Shown here one piece after another: positions 32,624-42,813 of a DNA stretch of 64,000 nucleotides. Made by a program: the position numbers and the translations under genes. The stretch's first letter is position 1. Every line of letters starts with the position of its first letter. The stretch covers positions 62,001 through 126,000 of the forward strand of contig NZ_JAPMLQ010000009.1 of the NCBI RefSeq assembly GCF_026410305.1. Direction: 5' to 3'. The notes under the pieces are model-generated. The model had not been told where the DNA came from and did no database searches. It was given only the letters and a program-made list of their open reading frames with translations. This DNA is from Sulfitobacter sp. F26204. GTDB lineage: Bacteria; Pseudomonadota; Alphaproteobacteria; Rhodobacterales; Rhodobacteraceae.

Positions 32624-32784
32624 TAAATGTCGCCCAAGAGACCACCCTGCGCCCTAATGATACGCTGCCCATCTATGAGGCAAGTGATCTCACCAAGGGC
32701 GGTGATCTCGCCCGAATCAAACTTGAGGACCAGCTCTATACCCTGCGCATCACCCGCGCTGGCAAGCTGATCCTAACGAAATGA
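32617..32784 (+). CDS. hemP: HemP/HmuP hemin-uptake protein
   Basis: 55 aa from MVVNVAQETTLRPNDTLP. The C-terminal ARIKLEDQLYTLRITRAGKLILTK matches the HemP/HmuP hallmark (Y-x-L-R-x-T-R-x-G-K-L-I-L-T-K). In rhizobia HmuP is a DNA-binding co-activator of haem receptor genes. Here it opens an iron operon without a TonB receptor gene in the window. Overlaps the next gene by four bases (ATGA). Confidence 0.88.
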   Translation: MVVNVAQETTLRPNDTLPIYEASDLTKGGDLARIKLEDQLYTLRITRAGKLILTK

Positions 32785-33248
32785 ACGCGCGGACTCCTCA
32801 TCGCGGCGGCGCGCCGGTCGGCTATGTCACCGAACTGGGGCCGGTCGAAGCAGGTGCTGTCCTTTATCTGCGCCTTTGGTGTGACGGCCCCGACGCCCAA
32901 GCGCAGGTCTGGAATGACTTTGCCACGGCGTTCGGGCCGGAGCATGGTCGGAAAGTTCTGAAGTCATTCGAGTCTCTTTGTGACCTTTGCGTGCGTCATG
33001 GCCGTCGCCCGCTGATGCGTCATCATGTGACCTGCAAATGCCTCGGGGCCGACGAGTCCTGCTTCGCCAACTTCGTCGGCTATGCAAGTGAGGGAGAGCG
33101 GGAAGACGCGCTTCTCATCGCAACGACAATCGTGCGCCCCGATATTGCGCCTTCCCTCGTGGGGTTGGCGCAGGAATTCGGTCTCGCGCTCAGGCGCATG
33201 GCCGTCAAAGCCGACCGACCTATCAAATCAACAAGAACGCTTCACTGA
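32781..33248 (+). CDS. Cys/His-rich unknown protein after hemP
   Basis: 155 aa. Central motif CDLCVRHGRRPLMRHHVTCK, then CLGADESCF: six Cys and several His within about 35 residues, suggestive of metal or Fe-S binding. N-terminal VEAGAVLYLRLWCDGPDAQAQVWNDF and C-terminal SLVGLAQEFGLALRRM look globular. Family not recognised. Translation-coupled to hemP and followed by an imelysin, so a role in haem or iron handling is inferred from position. Confidence 0.65.
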   Translation: MNARTPHRGGAPVGYVTELGPVEAGAVLYLRLWCDGPDAQAQVWNDFATAFGPEHGRKVLKSFESLCDLCVRHGRRPLMRHHVTCKCLGADESCFANFVGYASEGEREDALLIATTIVRPDIAPSLVGLAQEFGLALRRMAVKADRPIKSTRTLH

Positions 33249-33265
33249 ACATAAGGACAGCACGC

Positions 33266-34534
33266 ATGAAGACCCTTACCCTTGCCACGAGCGCCCTGGC
33301 TCTCGGCCTCGGCGCCGCAGCCATGGCAGATGGACATGTCAGCAAATCGGCTGTCCTCGAAACATACGCGGATATTGCCGAAGCGAAATACGCTGACAGT
33401 CTGGCCACCGCGCAGCGTCTTCAAACGGCGGTAGACGCGCTCTTGTCCGATCCGTCCGCGAAGACCCTCGAGACGGCGAAGGAAGCATGGCTCGCTGCGC
33501 GGGTGCCTTATCAGCAAACCGAAGTCTTCCGGTTTGGAAACGCCATTGTCGACGACTGGGAAGGCAAGGTGAACGCCTGGCCGCTTGATGAAGGTCTGAT
33601 CGACTATGTAGACGCCTCTTACGGCGGACCGACAGACGAAAATGAGGCCGCAGCGCTGAACGTGATCGCAAACCCAACTTTCACGCTTTCCGGCGAAGAA
33701 ATTGATGCCTCGACCATCACTCCCGCCCTGCTAGAAGGGACGTTGCAGGAAGCCGATGGTGTCGAAGCAAACGTGGCCACCGGCTATCACGCTATCGAGT
33801 TCCTCCTCTGGGGGCAGGACCTGAATGGCCACGGCGCTGGCGCAGGCAATCGTCCATGGACGGACTATGCGTCAGGCGATGCCTGCACGAACGGCAACTG
33901 CGACCGTCGTGGTGAGTACCTGAAAGCGGCGACCGATCTTCTGATTTCGGATCTCGAATGGATCGTTAGCCAATGGGCCGAAGCCGGAGAGGCCCGTGCG
34001 ACAGTCACCGCGGATGAGGATGCCGGGATTGCGGCGATCCTGACCGGGATGGGCTCGCTCTCCTACGGCGAGACGGCGGGGGAGCGGATGCGTCTGGGCG
34101 TGATGCTGAATGATCCCGAAGAAGAGCATTCCTGTTTTGCGGACAACACGCACAACGATCATTTCTACAACGGAGTCGGCATCCAGTCGGTCTATCTGGG
34201 CAGCTATACCCGCATCGACGGCAGCGTCGTGGCGGGACCATCGCTCTCCGATCTTGTCGCGGCCACCGACGCCGACGTCGATGCCGAGATGCAGGGTAAG
34301 CTCTCTGATGCGGTTCTTGCCCTCGGTCGGATCAAGACGGCCGCAGAGGCCGGGTTCAGCTATGACATGATGCTGGAACGCGGAAATGAGGCAGGTGAGG
34401 CGCTCATTATGGGTGGCGTGAATGGGTTGATTGATCAGACCCGGAGCATCGAGCGTGTGGTGGCAGCCCTCGGCACCTCCATCGACGTCGAAGGCTCCGA
34501 CAGCCTCGACGATCCGGACGCCGTGTTCCAGTAA
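33266..34534 (+). CDS. irpA: Imelysin-family iron-uptake protein (IrpA-like)
   Basis: 422 aa with a Sec signal peptide (MKTLTLATSALALGLGAAAMA). Imelysin/M75 domain includes GYHAIEFLLWGQD, the G-x-H-x-x-E motif (about 174-179), plus EVFRFGNAIVDDWEGKVNAWPLDE and CFADNTHNDHFYNGVGI. Imelysins bind iron in the periplasm or outer membrane and are part of ferric uptake clusters. It begins a cluster that also includes a di-haem oxidoreductase, a second imelysin and DUF1513, a known association. Confidence 0.9.
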   Translation: MKTLTLATSALALGLGAAAMADGHVSKSAVLETYADIAEAKYADSLATAQRLQTAVDALLSDPSAKTLETAKEAWLAARVPYQQTEVFRFGNAIVDDWEGKVNAWPLDEGLIDYVDASYGGPTDENEAAALNVIANPTFTLSGEEIDASTITPALLEGTLQEADGVEANVATGYHAIEFLLWGQDLNGHGAGAGNRPWTDYASGDACTNGNCDRRGEYLKAATDLLISDLEWIVSQWAEAGEARATVTADEDAGIAAILTGMGSLSYGETAGERMRLGVMLNDPEEEHSCFADNTHNDHFYNGVGIQSVYLGSYTRIDGSVVAGPSLSDLVAATDADVDAEMQGKLSDAVLALGRIKTAAEAGFSYDMMLERGNEAGEALIMGGVNGLIDQTRSIERVVAALGTSIDVEGSDSLDDPDAVFQ

Positions 34535-34555
34535 ACTCCAACAGGGTCTGCCGCC

Positions 34556-34840
34556 ATGATCATCTGCCATTGCCAGAACATCTCTGATCACGACATCCAT
34601 TCAGCGATCGACTGGATGCGCGCGGCGGACCCTCACACACTCATCACCCCGGGAAAAGTGTATCGCGCTTTGGGCAAGGCTGCTGATTGCGGCGGCTGCG
34701 TCCCTTTATTCCTTGGAACGATGCGCCAGAATCCGAACCTGGAAATTCCAAATCTTAAACCCATGCACCTTCGCACGCCTCGCGAAGCCACACAGGAAAC
34801 CGAACATGAACGGCGACAAGAAAGTAATTCAGTATCTTAA
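34556..34840 (+). CDS. bfd: Bacterioferritin-associated ferredoxin-like protein
   Basis: 94 aa. [2Fe-2S] ligands CHC (residues 4-6) and CGGC (near 45-48) in the BFD fold, [18 protein letters not shown] and [18 protein letters not shown]. Known role: reduces ferric iron inside bacterioferritin so that it can be released. Directly precedes and overlaps the bacterioferritin gene by 35 bases; the C-terminal tail after residue 60 is longer than usual because it reads into that overlap. Confidence 0.88.
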   Translation: MIICHCQNISDHDIHSAIDWMRAADPHTLITPGKVYRALGKAADCGGCVPLFLGTMRQNPNLEIPNLKPMHLRTPREATQETEHERRQESNSVS

Positions 34841-35291
34841 CGACGCATTGCGCAGCGAATTGACCGCGGTCAGCCAGTATTGGTTGCACTATCGGATGCA
34901 GGAAGATTGGGGCCTTGGCCATATGGCCAAAAAATCCCGCGAGGAAAGCATCGAAGAAATGAACCATGCGGATAAACTCATCGCACGCATTCTATTTCTG
35001 GGCGGTCATCCAAATCTGCAAAAGCTGGATCCGTTGCGGATTGGGCAGACGCCCAAGGAAACTTTGGAATGCGATCTCGCGGCAGAACATGGCGCGCGAG
35101 AGCTGTACACCGACGCTTATAAGCACTGCGAAGGCGTCGGCGACTTTGTCACGAAGGGTATTTTCGAAGAACTACTCAATGATGAGGAAGGTCACATCGA
35201 CTTTCTTGAAACTCAACTCGATCTGGTGGCGAAGCTCGGTGAAGAAAAATATGCGCAGCTCAATGCATCCAAGATGGATGAGGCCGAGTAG
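34806..35291 (+). CDS. bfr: Bacterioferritin
   Basis: 161 aa from [26 protein letters not shown]; overlaps the Bfd-like gene. Four-helix ferritin with ferroxidase ligands Glu18, Glu51, His54, Glu94, Glu127 and His130 ([31 protein letters not shown]), and the haem-ligating Met52. Stores iron in a 24-mer. Runs into the di-haem gene with a 14-base overlap. Confidence 0.95.
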   Translation: MNGDKKVIQYLNDALRSELTAVSQYWLHYRMQEDWGLGHMAKKSREESIEEMNHADKLIARILFLGGHPNLQKLDPLRIGQTPKETLECDLAAEHGARELYTDAYKHCEGVGDFVTKGIFEELLNDEEGHIDFLETQLDLVAKLGEEKYAQLNASKMDEAE

Positions 35292-36792
35292 GCTTTGCCT
35301 CTGCGCCATTCTGTTAGGGTCCGCCGCTACGGCGGGCCCCCTGAATGAGCCGCATCTGAATATCATCGCACGTACCGATGCAGAAGCCGCGCGGATCGCG
35401 GGTGCCACAGCCTTGGCCACAGAATTTGACGCAGCTCAGCCTTTTGAAAGCAACTCCGCCGGAGCAGCCACGGTACGGGCGATGAGCACCCCCGACGCCT
35501 TTTCGCAACCGTCCGGCAATATCAGCTTTGAGGACCAGCTGACCTTTCGGGTCGGCAACGGCCTCTTTCGCAAGCTCTGGGTTTCATCGCCGTCTTCAAC
35601 GCTCGCGTCCGACGGGTTGGGGCCGCTCTATAATGCCCGCTCCTGCCAGCGGTGCCATATCAAGGACGGGCGGGGACACCCGCCCGAGGGCCCCGATGAC
35701 AACGCGATTTCGATGTTCTTGCGAGTGTCGATCCCGGGCAATCCAGAAGACGCCATTGCGGAGATAGGGGACTACATCGCCAGTATTGCTGAGCCGACCT
35801 ACGGCACGCAGTTGCAGGATTTCAGCCTTCCGGAGCACCCCGCCGAGTACCGCCTTCAGATCGACTACGAAGAGATCGAGGTTAAGCTCTCGGGCGGCGA
35901 AATCGCGTTCTTGAGATCACCCACGCACACCGCCGTCGACCTCGGCTACGGTCCCCTACATCCGGACGCCATGCTGAGCCCCCGCGTCGCGCCCCAGATG
36001 ATCGGCCTCGGCCTCCTCGAAGCGATCCCCGCTGCCGACGTTCTGGCGCTGTCCGACCCGCAGGACGCTGACGGGGATGGGATCTCCGGCCGGGCCAACA
36101 TCGTCTGGTCGATGGAATATGATCAAACGATGCTGGGTCGGTTCGGCCTGAAGGCCGGCAATCCCACGATTCGGGAGCAGACAGCGTCAGCATTTGTGGG
36201 GGACATTGGCATTTCCAATCCGCTCTTCCCGGCCGCCTCTGGCGAATGCACCGACTTGCAGGCCGATTGCCTGGCCGCGCCGCATGGCGATCAGGATGAC
36301 CGCGGGTTCGAGATCAACGCCGAGGGGCTGGATCTCGTGACCTTTTACAGCCGCAATCTCGGTGTCCCGGCGCGGCGCGATGTAGATGATCCGACAGTCT
36401 TGCGCGGCAAGGAAGTGTTCTATTCCACCGGGTGTACGTCCTGTCACCAGCCAAGTTTCGTCACGCATCGGCTCGCCGACCAACCGGAACAGAGCTTTCA
36501 ACTGATCTGGCCTTATACCGACATGCTCTTGCACGACATGGGCGAGGGGCTGGCCGATAATCGACCGGAGGCCCGCGCCACAGGCCAAGAATGGCGTACG
36601 CCGCCGCTTTGGGGCATCGGTCTGACCGAACAGGTTTCAGGCCACACCTATTTCCTTCACGATGGCCGCGCACGGTCGCTTCTGGAAGCGATCCTGTGGC
36701 ACGGTGACGAGGCCGAAACGCAGCGCGACGCGGTGATCAAGATTGCACCCGAAGACCGAGCTGCCCTGATCGAATTCCTGGAGAGCCTCTGA
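35278..36792 (+). CDS. Di-haem c-type oxidoreductase (thiol oxidoreductase type)
   Basis: 504 aa from [20 protein letters not shown], a signal peptide; longer in-frame starts lie within bfr. Two c-haem sites: CQRCH (123-127) and CTSCH (about 386-390). The intervening region has [11 protein letters not shown] and the C-terminal [41 protein letters not shown] typical of the family found between imelysin genes. Periplasmic. Probably handles iron redox state during uptake, by context. The stop overlaps the next start by one base. Confidence 0.88.
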   Translation: MRPSRLCLCAILLGSAATAGPLNEPHLNIIARTDAEAARIAGATALATEFDAAQPFESNSAGAATVRAMSTPDAFSQPSGNISFEDQLTFRVGNGLFRKLWVSSPSSTLASDGLGPLYNARSCQRCHIKDGRGHPPEGPDDNAISMFLRVSIPGNPEDAIAEIGDYIASIAEPTYGTQLQDFSLPEHPAEYRLQIDYEEIEVKLSGGEIAFLRSPTHTAVDLGYGPLHPDAMLSPRVAPQMIGLGLLEAIPAADVLALSDPQDADGDGISGRANIVWSMEYDQTMLGRFGLKAGNPTIREQTASAFVGDIGISNPLFPAASGECTDLQADCLAAPHGDQDDRGFEINAEGLDLVTFYSRNLGVPARRDVDDPTVLRGKEVFYSTGCTSCHQPSFVTHRLADQPEQSFQLIWPYTDMLLHDMGEGLADNRPEARATGQEWRTPPLWGIGLTEQVSGHTYFLHDGRARSLLEAILWHGDEAETQRDAVIKIAPEDRAALIEFLESL

Positions 36793-37781
36793 TGCGTATG
36801 GCCGCCATTATTCTCTCGTTGGTCTTCTCGACTCCTGCGATGGCGCAACCAGACCTCGGGCGCATCGTCGAAAACCATGTCATGCCGGGCTATCGCGCGC
36901 TTGCCGAAGAAGCGGCGGACCTCGAAGCGTCGGCGCGGGCCGACTGCTCCCCCGACAATGCCGGTCTGATCAGAGCTTATCACAATGCATTCAATGCCTG
37001 GGTCCGGGTCAGCCACCTGCGCTTTGGCCCGTCTGAGACCAATGACCGGGCCTTCGCGCTGGCCTTCTGGCCTGATCCGCGCGGATCGACACCAAAGGCG
37101 CTTGGTCAGTTGATCCGCTATGCCGACCCAGTCGTGGCATCAGCGGAGGATTTCGCAACCGTGTCCGTCGCGAGCCGGGGCTTCTATGCGCTGGAATACC
37201 TGCTCTTCGATCCGCAGTTCACGGATACCGAAGATCGCGACTATCTCTGCGATCTGACCCAGGCGCTCGCAACCGACATTGCGCGCAACGCCAACGCCAT
37301 TCTCGATGATTGGCAATCCGGCTACGCCGATCTCATGGCAAACCCCGGTAACGACACCTATCGCTTGGAAACCGAAGCCTCACGCCAGCTTTTCACGGCC
37401 CTCTCCACGGGTCTGGAGTTCACATCGCAGGCACGCCTCGGTCGCCCTCTCGGAACCTTCGAGCGCCCGCGGCCCAACCGCGCCGAAGCGCACAGATCAG
37501 GGCGTTCGCTGCAGCATGTCATTCTCTCGCTGACCGCGACGCGAGAGTTGGCATCGCTCATGTCCGGGGAAGACGCCGGGATCGACAGCGCGTTCGAGAA
37601 CGCCATCAAACGCGCGACGGACCTCGAAGATCCCGTCTTCGCCGGGGTCGTCGATCCGCAGAGCCGCTTTCGCGTCGAAGTTCTGCAACAGGACATCGAT
37701 TCGATCCGTCAGCAGATTGCGGAGGACCTTGGCCCGTCGCTGGGCATTGCTGCTGGCTTCAATTCATTGGATGGCGATTAA
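36792..37781 (+). CDS. Second imelysin-family protein
   Basis: 329 aa with a signal peptide ([19 protein letters not shown]). Imelysin-like segments FNAWVRVSHLRFGPSE, FALAFWPDPRGSTPKALGQLI, GFYALEYLLFD. In the motif the His of G-x-H-x-x-E is replaced by Tyr (G-F-Y-A-L-E), so metal binding at that site is likely altered; such divergent second imelysins are common in this cluster. One-base overlaps on both sides indicate a single operon. Confidence 0.87.
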   Translation: MRMAAIILSLVFSTPAMAQPDLGRIVENHVMPGYRALAEEAADLEASARADCSPDNAGLIRAYHNAFNAWVRVSHLRFGPSETNDRAFALAFWPDPRGSTPKALGQLIRYADPVVASAEDFATVSVASRGFYALEYLLFDPQFTDTEDRDYLCDLTQALATDIARNANAILDDWQSGYADLMANPGNDTYRLETEASRQLFTALSTGLEFTSQARLGRPLGTFERPRPNRAEAHRSGRSLQHVILSLTATRELASLMSGEDAGIDSAFENAIKRATDLEDPVFAGVVDPQSRFRVEVLQQDIDSIRQQIAEDLGPSLGIAAGFNSLDGD

Positions 37782-38842
37782 TGGCGGACAGACGAACCTT
37801 TCTGGCGGGTATGATTGCCTCGGCGCTAATGCCCAAACCGTTATGGGCTGACGTTGGGAGACCGGCGTTTTTGTCGGCGGGCAGAACACCGTTGGGCGCT
37901 TATGCTTTATGCGGGCTGACGGTGACGGGCGAAATAGTGTTTGAAATCCCGCTTCCCTCGCGGGGCCACGCGGCAGCGGCGCATCCCGTGCGGCCAGAAG
38001 CTATCGCCTTCGCCAGACGTCCGGGTACCTTTGCCGTTGTGATTGACTGCCGTACCGGACGCGAGAAAGTGCGGCTGACGTCGCCGCCCGGCCGCCATTT
38101 CTATGGTCATGGAGTTTTTTCAGCGGATGGTGCGCTTCTTTTCACGACGGAAAACGATTTTGACGCAGCGCGCGGCATGATTGGTGTCTGGGACGCGAAC
38201 GACGGATATGCCCGTGTGGATGAATTCCCATCCGGGGGTATCGGACCTCACGACATCAAACGATTGCCAGATCAGGAAAAACTCGTCGTTGCAAATGGTG
38301 GCATCGAGACGCATCCCGATACCGGACGCACAAAGCTCAACATTCCAACGATGCGGTCGAACTTGACCTATATCGATTTCAATGGGCAGATCGAGATGCA
38401 ATCGACACTCGACCGTGCACACCAAAGAAACTCGATCCGCCATCTTGCGGTCGCACCGGACGGGTCCGTCGCCTTTGCAATGCAATGGCAGGGCGATCTT
38501 TCCAAAGACTTGCCTCTCCTCGGAGTGGCTGATCCTGAGGGCCGGGACGTCACATTCCTGAGCGCCCCTTCGATTGCCAGGATGCAAGGCTATCTTGGGA
38601 GCCTGGCAATATCCCCGGATGGGTATCGCGTGGCGACAACTTCGCCACGTAGCAATTTGATGCTTATCGTTGCGCGGGATCGCGACAGCGTAGTTGAGGA
38701 CGTCCAGCTGACAGACATTTGCGGCGTCGCCGCCACCGAAACAGGCTTTTTCTACACAACAGGAACCGGGCAAGCTACAACGCTTGGTCGAGGGAGCAAA
38801 ATGCATGCGATTGCTTGGGACAATCATCTGGTCGCAATCTGA
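37781..38842 (+). CDS. DUF1513 periplasmic beta-propeller-like protein
   Basis: 353 aa with a Tat-like signal (MADRRTFLAGMIASALMPKPLWA). DUF1513 features: HFYGHGVFSADGALLFTTENDF, GMIGVWDANDGY, GGIGPHDIKRLPD, LVVANGGIETHPDTGRTKLNI, SLAISPDGYRVATTSPRSN: a repeated strand pattern like a beta-propeller. Function unknown; regular last member of imelysin/di-haem iron clusters. Confidence 0.9.
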   Translation: MADRRTFLAGMIASALMPKPLWADVGRPAFLSAGRTPLGAYALCGLTVTGEIVFEIPLPSRGHAAAAHPVRPEAIAFARRPGTFAVVIDCRTGREKVRLTSPPGRHFYGHGVFSADGALLFTTENDFDAARGMIGVWDANDGYARVDEFPSGGIGPHDIKRLPDQEKLVVANGGIETHPDTGRTKLNIPTMRSNLTYIDFNGQIEMQSTLDRAHQRNSIRHLAVAPDGSVAFAMQWQGDLSKDLPLLGVADPEGRDVTFLSAPSIARMQGYLGSLAISPDGYRVATTSPRSNLMLIVARDRDSVVEDVQLTDICGVAATETGFFYTTGTGQATTLGRGSKMHAIAWDNHLVAI

Positions 38843-39000
38843 CGGGTATCACAGTGTCGTTTGCTTTTGTCATGGAGCTGTTAGTTCCCGGACGCTTACC
38901 TCAAAAAACTGAGCAAAATCAGTTTGTGGTTGTGCTGTTATTTCCTGGATTGTATCCTTAATTTCTGGACTGCGCCTTTAATTCCCGGACGGTTCGTATT

Positions 39001-40676
39001 GTGGATAAGTTGGATCGGCGGCGGCGTTTGGCAAAGGAAACAGAGAACTCTGAAGATCGGGCGCTCGCAATTGAGCGGGGCGAGATCTTGCGCCCGATCC
39101 TTGAGCTGGGTCGGACCGGCCACGACGTGGGTCCGATGTTGTTGGCTGCGGCGGAAGAGATGGGTGTTTCTCGTAGTTCTGCTTGGGAGTATTATCGACG
39201 ATTGAAGCAAAACGATGGGCGGTCGAGCGCATTGCTCCCTAAGCGGCGTGGCCCGAAACGCGGGTCACGTCGTTTGGGTCGAGAGGTTGAGGCCATCATT
39301 GAGCGCGTTTTGCGCCAATACTATTTGGTGCTTGAGCCACCCAGTTTCCTCCGGATTGTGGGCGAGATCCAGTCGGAGTGCGGGGCCCGGGGGTTTCGCC
39401 GCCCAACCCGCCGTACGATCAAGGCCCGCCTTGATGCCATGGATCAGCGCGAGGTGTTGCGGAAGCGTAAAGGGGCGAAGGCCGCCAAACAGGTTTTCGA
39501 AGCGAGGGCCGGGAGGTTGGAGGTGGAACAGCCACTGGAAGTCGTCCAGATCGATCACACGTTGGCGGATATTGTTCTAGTTGACCAGGTTGAACGCAAA
39601 CCTCTAGCACGACCATGGCTGACGCTCGCGATCGACGTCGCGACCCGTGTGGTCCTGGGCGCCTATGTCACTTTCGACGCGCCATCCGTCTTGTCCATTT
39701 GCTTTTGCCTTGACCACTGCGTGTGGCCAAAGTCTATCCGGACACCTAGTTCGCTTGAGCAACTCTATTGGCCGACGGCTGGTATTCCACAGGCCATCCA
39801 TGTCGATAACGGGCGGGATTTTCGCAGCGATGCCTTCCGATCGGCCTGTACGGAATGGGGCATCTCGATCAAGTACCGGCCGCCGGGCCGGGTGCATTTT
39901 GGCGGACATATCGAGCGGTTGATCGGCACGACCATGGGGGCTGTGCATGTATTGCCGGGAACGACGCAATCTTCGCCAAAAGACAAGGGCGAGTATGACA
40001 GCGCTGCCAAGGCCTCAATGACGCTGGATGAGTTCATGGAATGGCTGAATCTCGAGATTTGTCGGTATCATAATACACGCCACAGCGGATTGCGGCGTAC
40101 CCCGCTTGCCGCTTGGGCCGATCTTGGGGGCGACGATGCTGGCCGCCAGGTTGTGGATACAGATGCCTTTCGGATCAGTTTCCTTCCGTCAGAACGCCGC
40201 CAACTTGGCAGGACTGGGATCAACCTGTTTTCTATCGGCTATTGGAGCGACGCCTTCGCGCCCATGGTCGGTCGCAGGGCACGGAAGGTTACGGTCAAGT
40301 ACACCCGCGAGATATGTCGCGGATATGGGTGGTCACGGACGAGGGCCGTACGATCGCCGCACGCTACAAAGACCTATCGCGTCCCAAGGTATCTCTATGG
40401 GAGTCTCGGCGCGCCAGCGCGGTCTTCCATGAACGCCACGGCGGGAGGATATCGGAGGCAATTCTGTTCGGGATCATTGAAGAACAGCGGCGCATCGCCC
40501 ATGCGGCGCGGCAACGGACGCTTGCGGCGCGCCTGGACGAAGAACGCAAAGCACGCCTGCCGAACGACAAGCCGAAGCGGGATCCGTCCCGAGAGATGTT
40601 CGCAATTGATACAAGCAACCCCAACCTTCCAACTTACCCGGTAGATGACTTTGATGGACCTCGACGAAAGACTTGA
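39001..40676 (+). pseudogene. tniA: TniA/TnsB-type DDE transposase, frameshifted
   Basis: Reads from GTG (MDKLDRRRRLAKETENSED) through an N-terminal helix-turn-helix, a DDE integrase core (VQIDHTLADIVLVD, LAIDVATRVVLGAYVTFD, IHVDNGRDFRSDAF, HFGGHIERLIGTTM) and a Mu-type C-terminal barrel. Near 40305 (KVTVKYT) one base is missing; the protein continues in the +2 frame as PRDMSRIWVVTDEGRTIAARY to the stop at 40674-40676. With one base restored the length would be 558 aa, normal for TniA. Confidence 0.85.
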
Positions 40677-41509
40677 TCTCATTCGCAGCGATCGTTGGAT
40701 CGCCTTTGACCGCGCAACCATTGTTCTCAACAGATTGACATCCCTGATGGAAATGCCTCGGCAGTCCAGAATGCCGGGCCTCATGGTTTATGGCAGCTCC
40801 GGCATTCGGCAAGACCATGATCGCTAAGCGGATGGAAAGTCTTTATCCGAGCAACTATCGCTCAGATCTCGGGGTGACGCGCACGCCGATCCTACTTCTA
40901 CAGGCGCCGCCTGCACCGGATGAGCGGCGGTTCTATCAACATATCCTGGCGTCGATAGGCGCGCCGATGTGGGGCCGTCACACCATCTCCGAACTGGAGG
41001 TGCGGGCTCTCAGCCATTTGCGCGGCATGGTTCTGAAGATGATCATGATCGACGAGGTCCACAATCTCCTTGCCGGAAGCTATCGGGAGCAACGCCGGTT
41101 CCTGAACATGCTGCGCTTCCTTTCCAATGATCTATGCGCCTCGCTCGTCGTCTTTGGTGTCAACGAAGCTGCTGAGGCCGTTCGCGGTGACGAGCAACTT
41201 GCGCGCCGGCTAGACGAACATTTTCTGCCACTCTGAGATGATGATGTTGAGTTTTCCCGGCTGGTCCAGACTCTGATCGCGGCAATGCAGTTGGAGCGCG
41301 GGTCCGGTCTAAGTGTTCAGTCACTGCGCACCATCCTCGCTATTACTGGCGGCATCACGTCCCGTGTATTCACGATGATCAAGGCGCTCTCCATCGACGC
41401 GATTGAAACCGGCGAAGAGCGGATCACGGATGACGCTGTTCAATCCTGGCAGCCAATCTGGGCCAAGCACAGCTGGACGGTTCGGAACCAACCGCAACCG
41501 GCATTTTGA
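40645..41509 (+). pseudogene. tniB: TniB ATPase, frameshift plus nonsense
   Basis: Starts MTLMDLDERLDLIRSDRWIAF. Walker A is split by an extra base near 40802 (YGSSG then FGKTMIAKRM in the next frame). Walker B is MIMIDEVHNLL. An in-frame TGA at 41234-41236 replaces an expected Trp codon (FLPL-stop), after which homology continues to 41509. Without these lesions it would encode about 287 aa, the normal TniB size. Confidence 0.85.
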
Positions 41510-42466
41510 ACCGCAAACCTCTGCCGAGGCGTCCGGCACCTTATCAGGACGAACTGCTGTCAAGCTGGATCGCCCGTCTGGCAGACGCTAACTTTTGTTC
41601 AGTGCCAGAGCTCTGCCAATATCTGGAGACTGGTCAAGAACGTCCGCCGGAAACGCAATCAGATTTGGCGGGCATAGAGATCGACGGTTTCTGCGCAACG
41701 TTACGTCTGCCGCCATTGCAGCTCGGCAGCATGTTGCTCCAGCGTCGGGCTGAATTCGCGGTCGAGTGCATTTCGTGGTCGGATTTTCAGCACTGTCCCG
41801 CGTGCACTCATAAGGTATCCGGGATATCTCTGCGCCATTGGCGCTACGCGTGGTCTCTGCAATGCGAAGTCTGCGGGTCCGAGCTGTCGCCAGTGCGCCG
41901 TGATCCAGCCGCTTTTGTGCACCTGCCCACTCGGCTCCGCACCCCGCGCCAAAAAGGGAGCGAAATGGCTGAGGCTCGCTAATCGGCACGGGGACCGGCA
42001 TGCTGGTCGACGGATGGATTTGACGCTGCAAGCCTCAGGTGTGCTCGCGCCGGAACTCCGTCACGGCGCGCTCTTTTCCCAGAACCGAATAGATCGCTTC
42101 AAAGCCCTCGCTACCATCGACATCGGAATGACCCGGCCTTTGCTAGCGATTGCGTTGTTGATGAAGAACGATCCCACCCTGGAACGCAGATTCCGTGCTG
42201 CCTTCCCACATAGACGGAAACTGGTGGATCGATTGGCAAGCCTTGCCGGCGACCTACGGAATCTCAGAGTCTGGAGCGGAGACAATCTCAAAGGACAACC
42301 AAAGCGACACCCCACGTATATCAGCGCTTCGCCTCAGCCCGAATATCTCGCAGCGGCAAAGTTGGCGATCATACAACTCGGTGCAAATGCGGACCGCGTC
42401 GAACTGCTCAGGTACGCCGAAAGTATCCTTCAATCTGCTAGACAACGACCTGTGGATATCCAGTAA
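41506..42466 (+). pseudogene. tniQ: TniQ target-selection protein, frameshifted
   Basis: Starts MNRKPLPRRPAPYQDELLSSWIARLA, typical TniQ. Zinc-finger pairs CPAC and CEVC (near residues 100-130). The frame is lost around the A-run at 41950-41955; the remainder (KWLRLANRHGDRHAGRRMDL onward) is in the next frame to 42466. One extra base accounts for the shift. Confidence 0.82.
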
Positions 42467-42534
42467 TTAAGGGCACAAGACTCGTCCAAAACTCTGCCAA
42501 AACATCAGCGTCCAAGAAATAAAGGCACAGTGAC

Positions 42535-42753
42535 AACAGGATCGAGGGATCGCACCGGCCGACCCGAAAGCGAGAGAAGCTCATGGGCAGGTTCAAATCG
42601 CCAAGGCAGGCGCAGCGCTTCCTTTCCGCTCATGACCAGATCAATACGATTTTCAGACCCCGCCGTTACCGCCTTTCCGCAATCTCATACTGCCACGCCA
42701 GAGCCGACGCTTTCGGCCTCCGGGAAGACTATGCTGCCGAAATGGCCACTTGA
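42535..42753 (+). pseudogene. IS6-family transposase, C-terminal fragment
   Basis: About 72 codons reading NRIEGSHRPTRKREKLMGRF, then SPRQAQRFLSAHDQINTIFR, RPRRYRLSAISYCHARADAF, stop at 42751-42753. This is the conserved C-terminus of IS6-family transposases. The 5' part is missing and the fragment begins exactly at the right end of the tni element, so that element (or a deletion it made) removed the rest. Sequence after the stop (to about 42807) may be the IS end. Confidence 0.75.
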
Positions 42754-42813
42754 CCGGCAAGGATCTCACTCATCTCAATCAAGCGAAAATAAGTTGGCAA
42801 TCCCCTAATTTTA

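Larger units (their letters stand above)
38855..42535 (+). mobile_element. Decayed tniABQ (Tn5053/Tn552-like) transposon
   Basis: About 3.7 kb, only transposition genes and no cargo. Ends: TGTCG at 38855 and TGACA at 42531-42535. The left end carries four copies of a TTAATTCCCGGAC-like motif (38881, 38938, 38958, 38978); the right end has inverted equivalents (42459-42470, 42510-42522), consistent with transposase binding repeats. ACAG flanks both sides, but no clean 5-base duplication is seen. All three genes carry lesions (below), so it is immobile unless helped. Confidence 0.75.

Noticed and set aside
42530-42808. 92-codon open frame over the IS6 fragment
   Set aside because: The neighbouring frame encodes the conserved IS6 transposase C-terminus, so this is out of frame.
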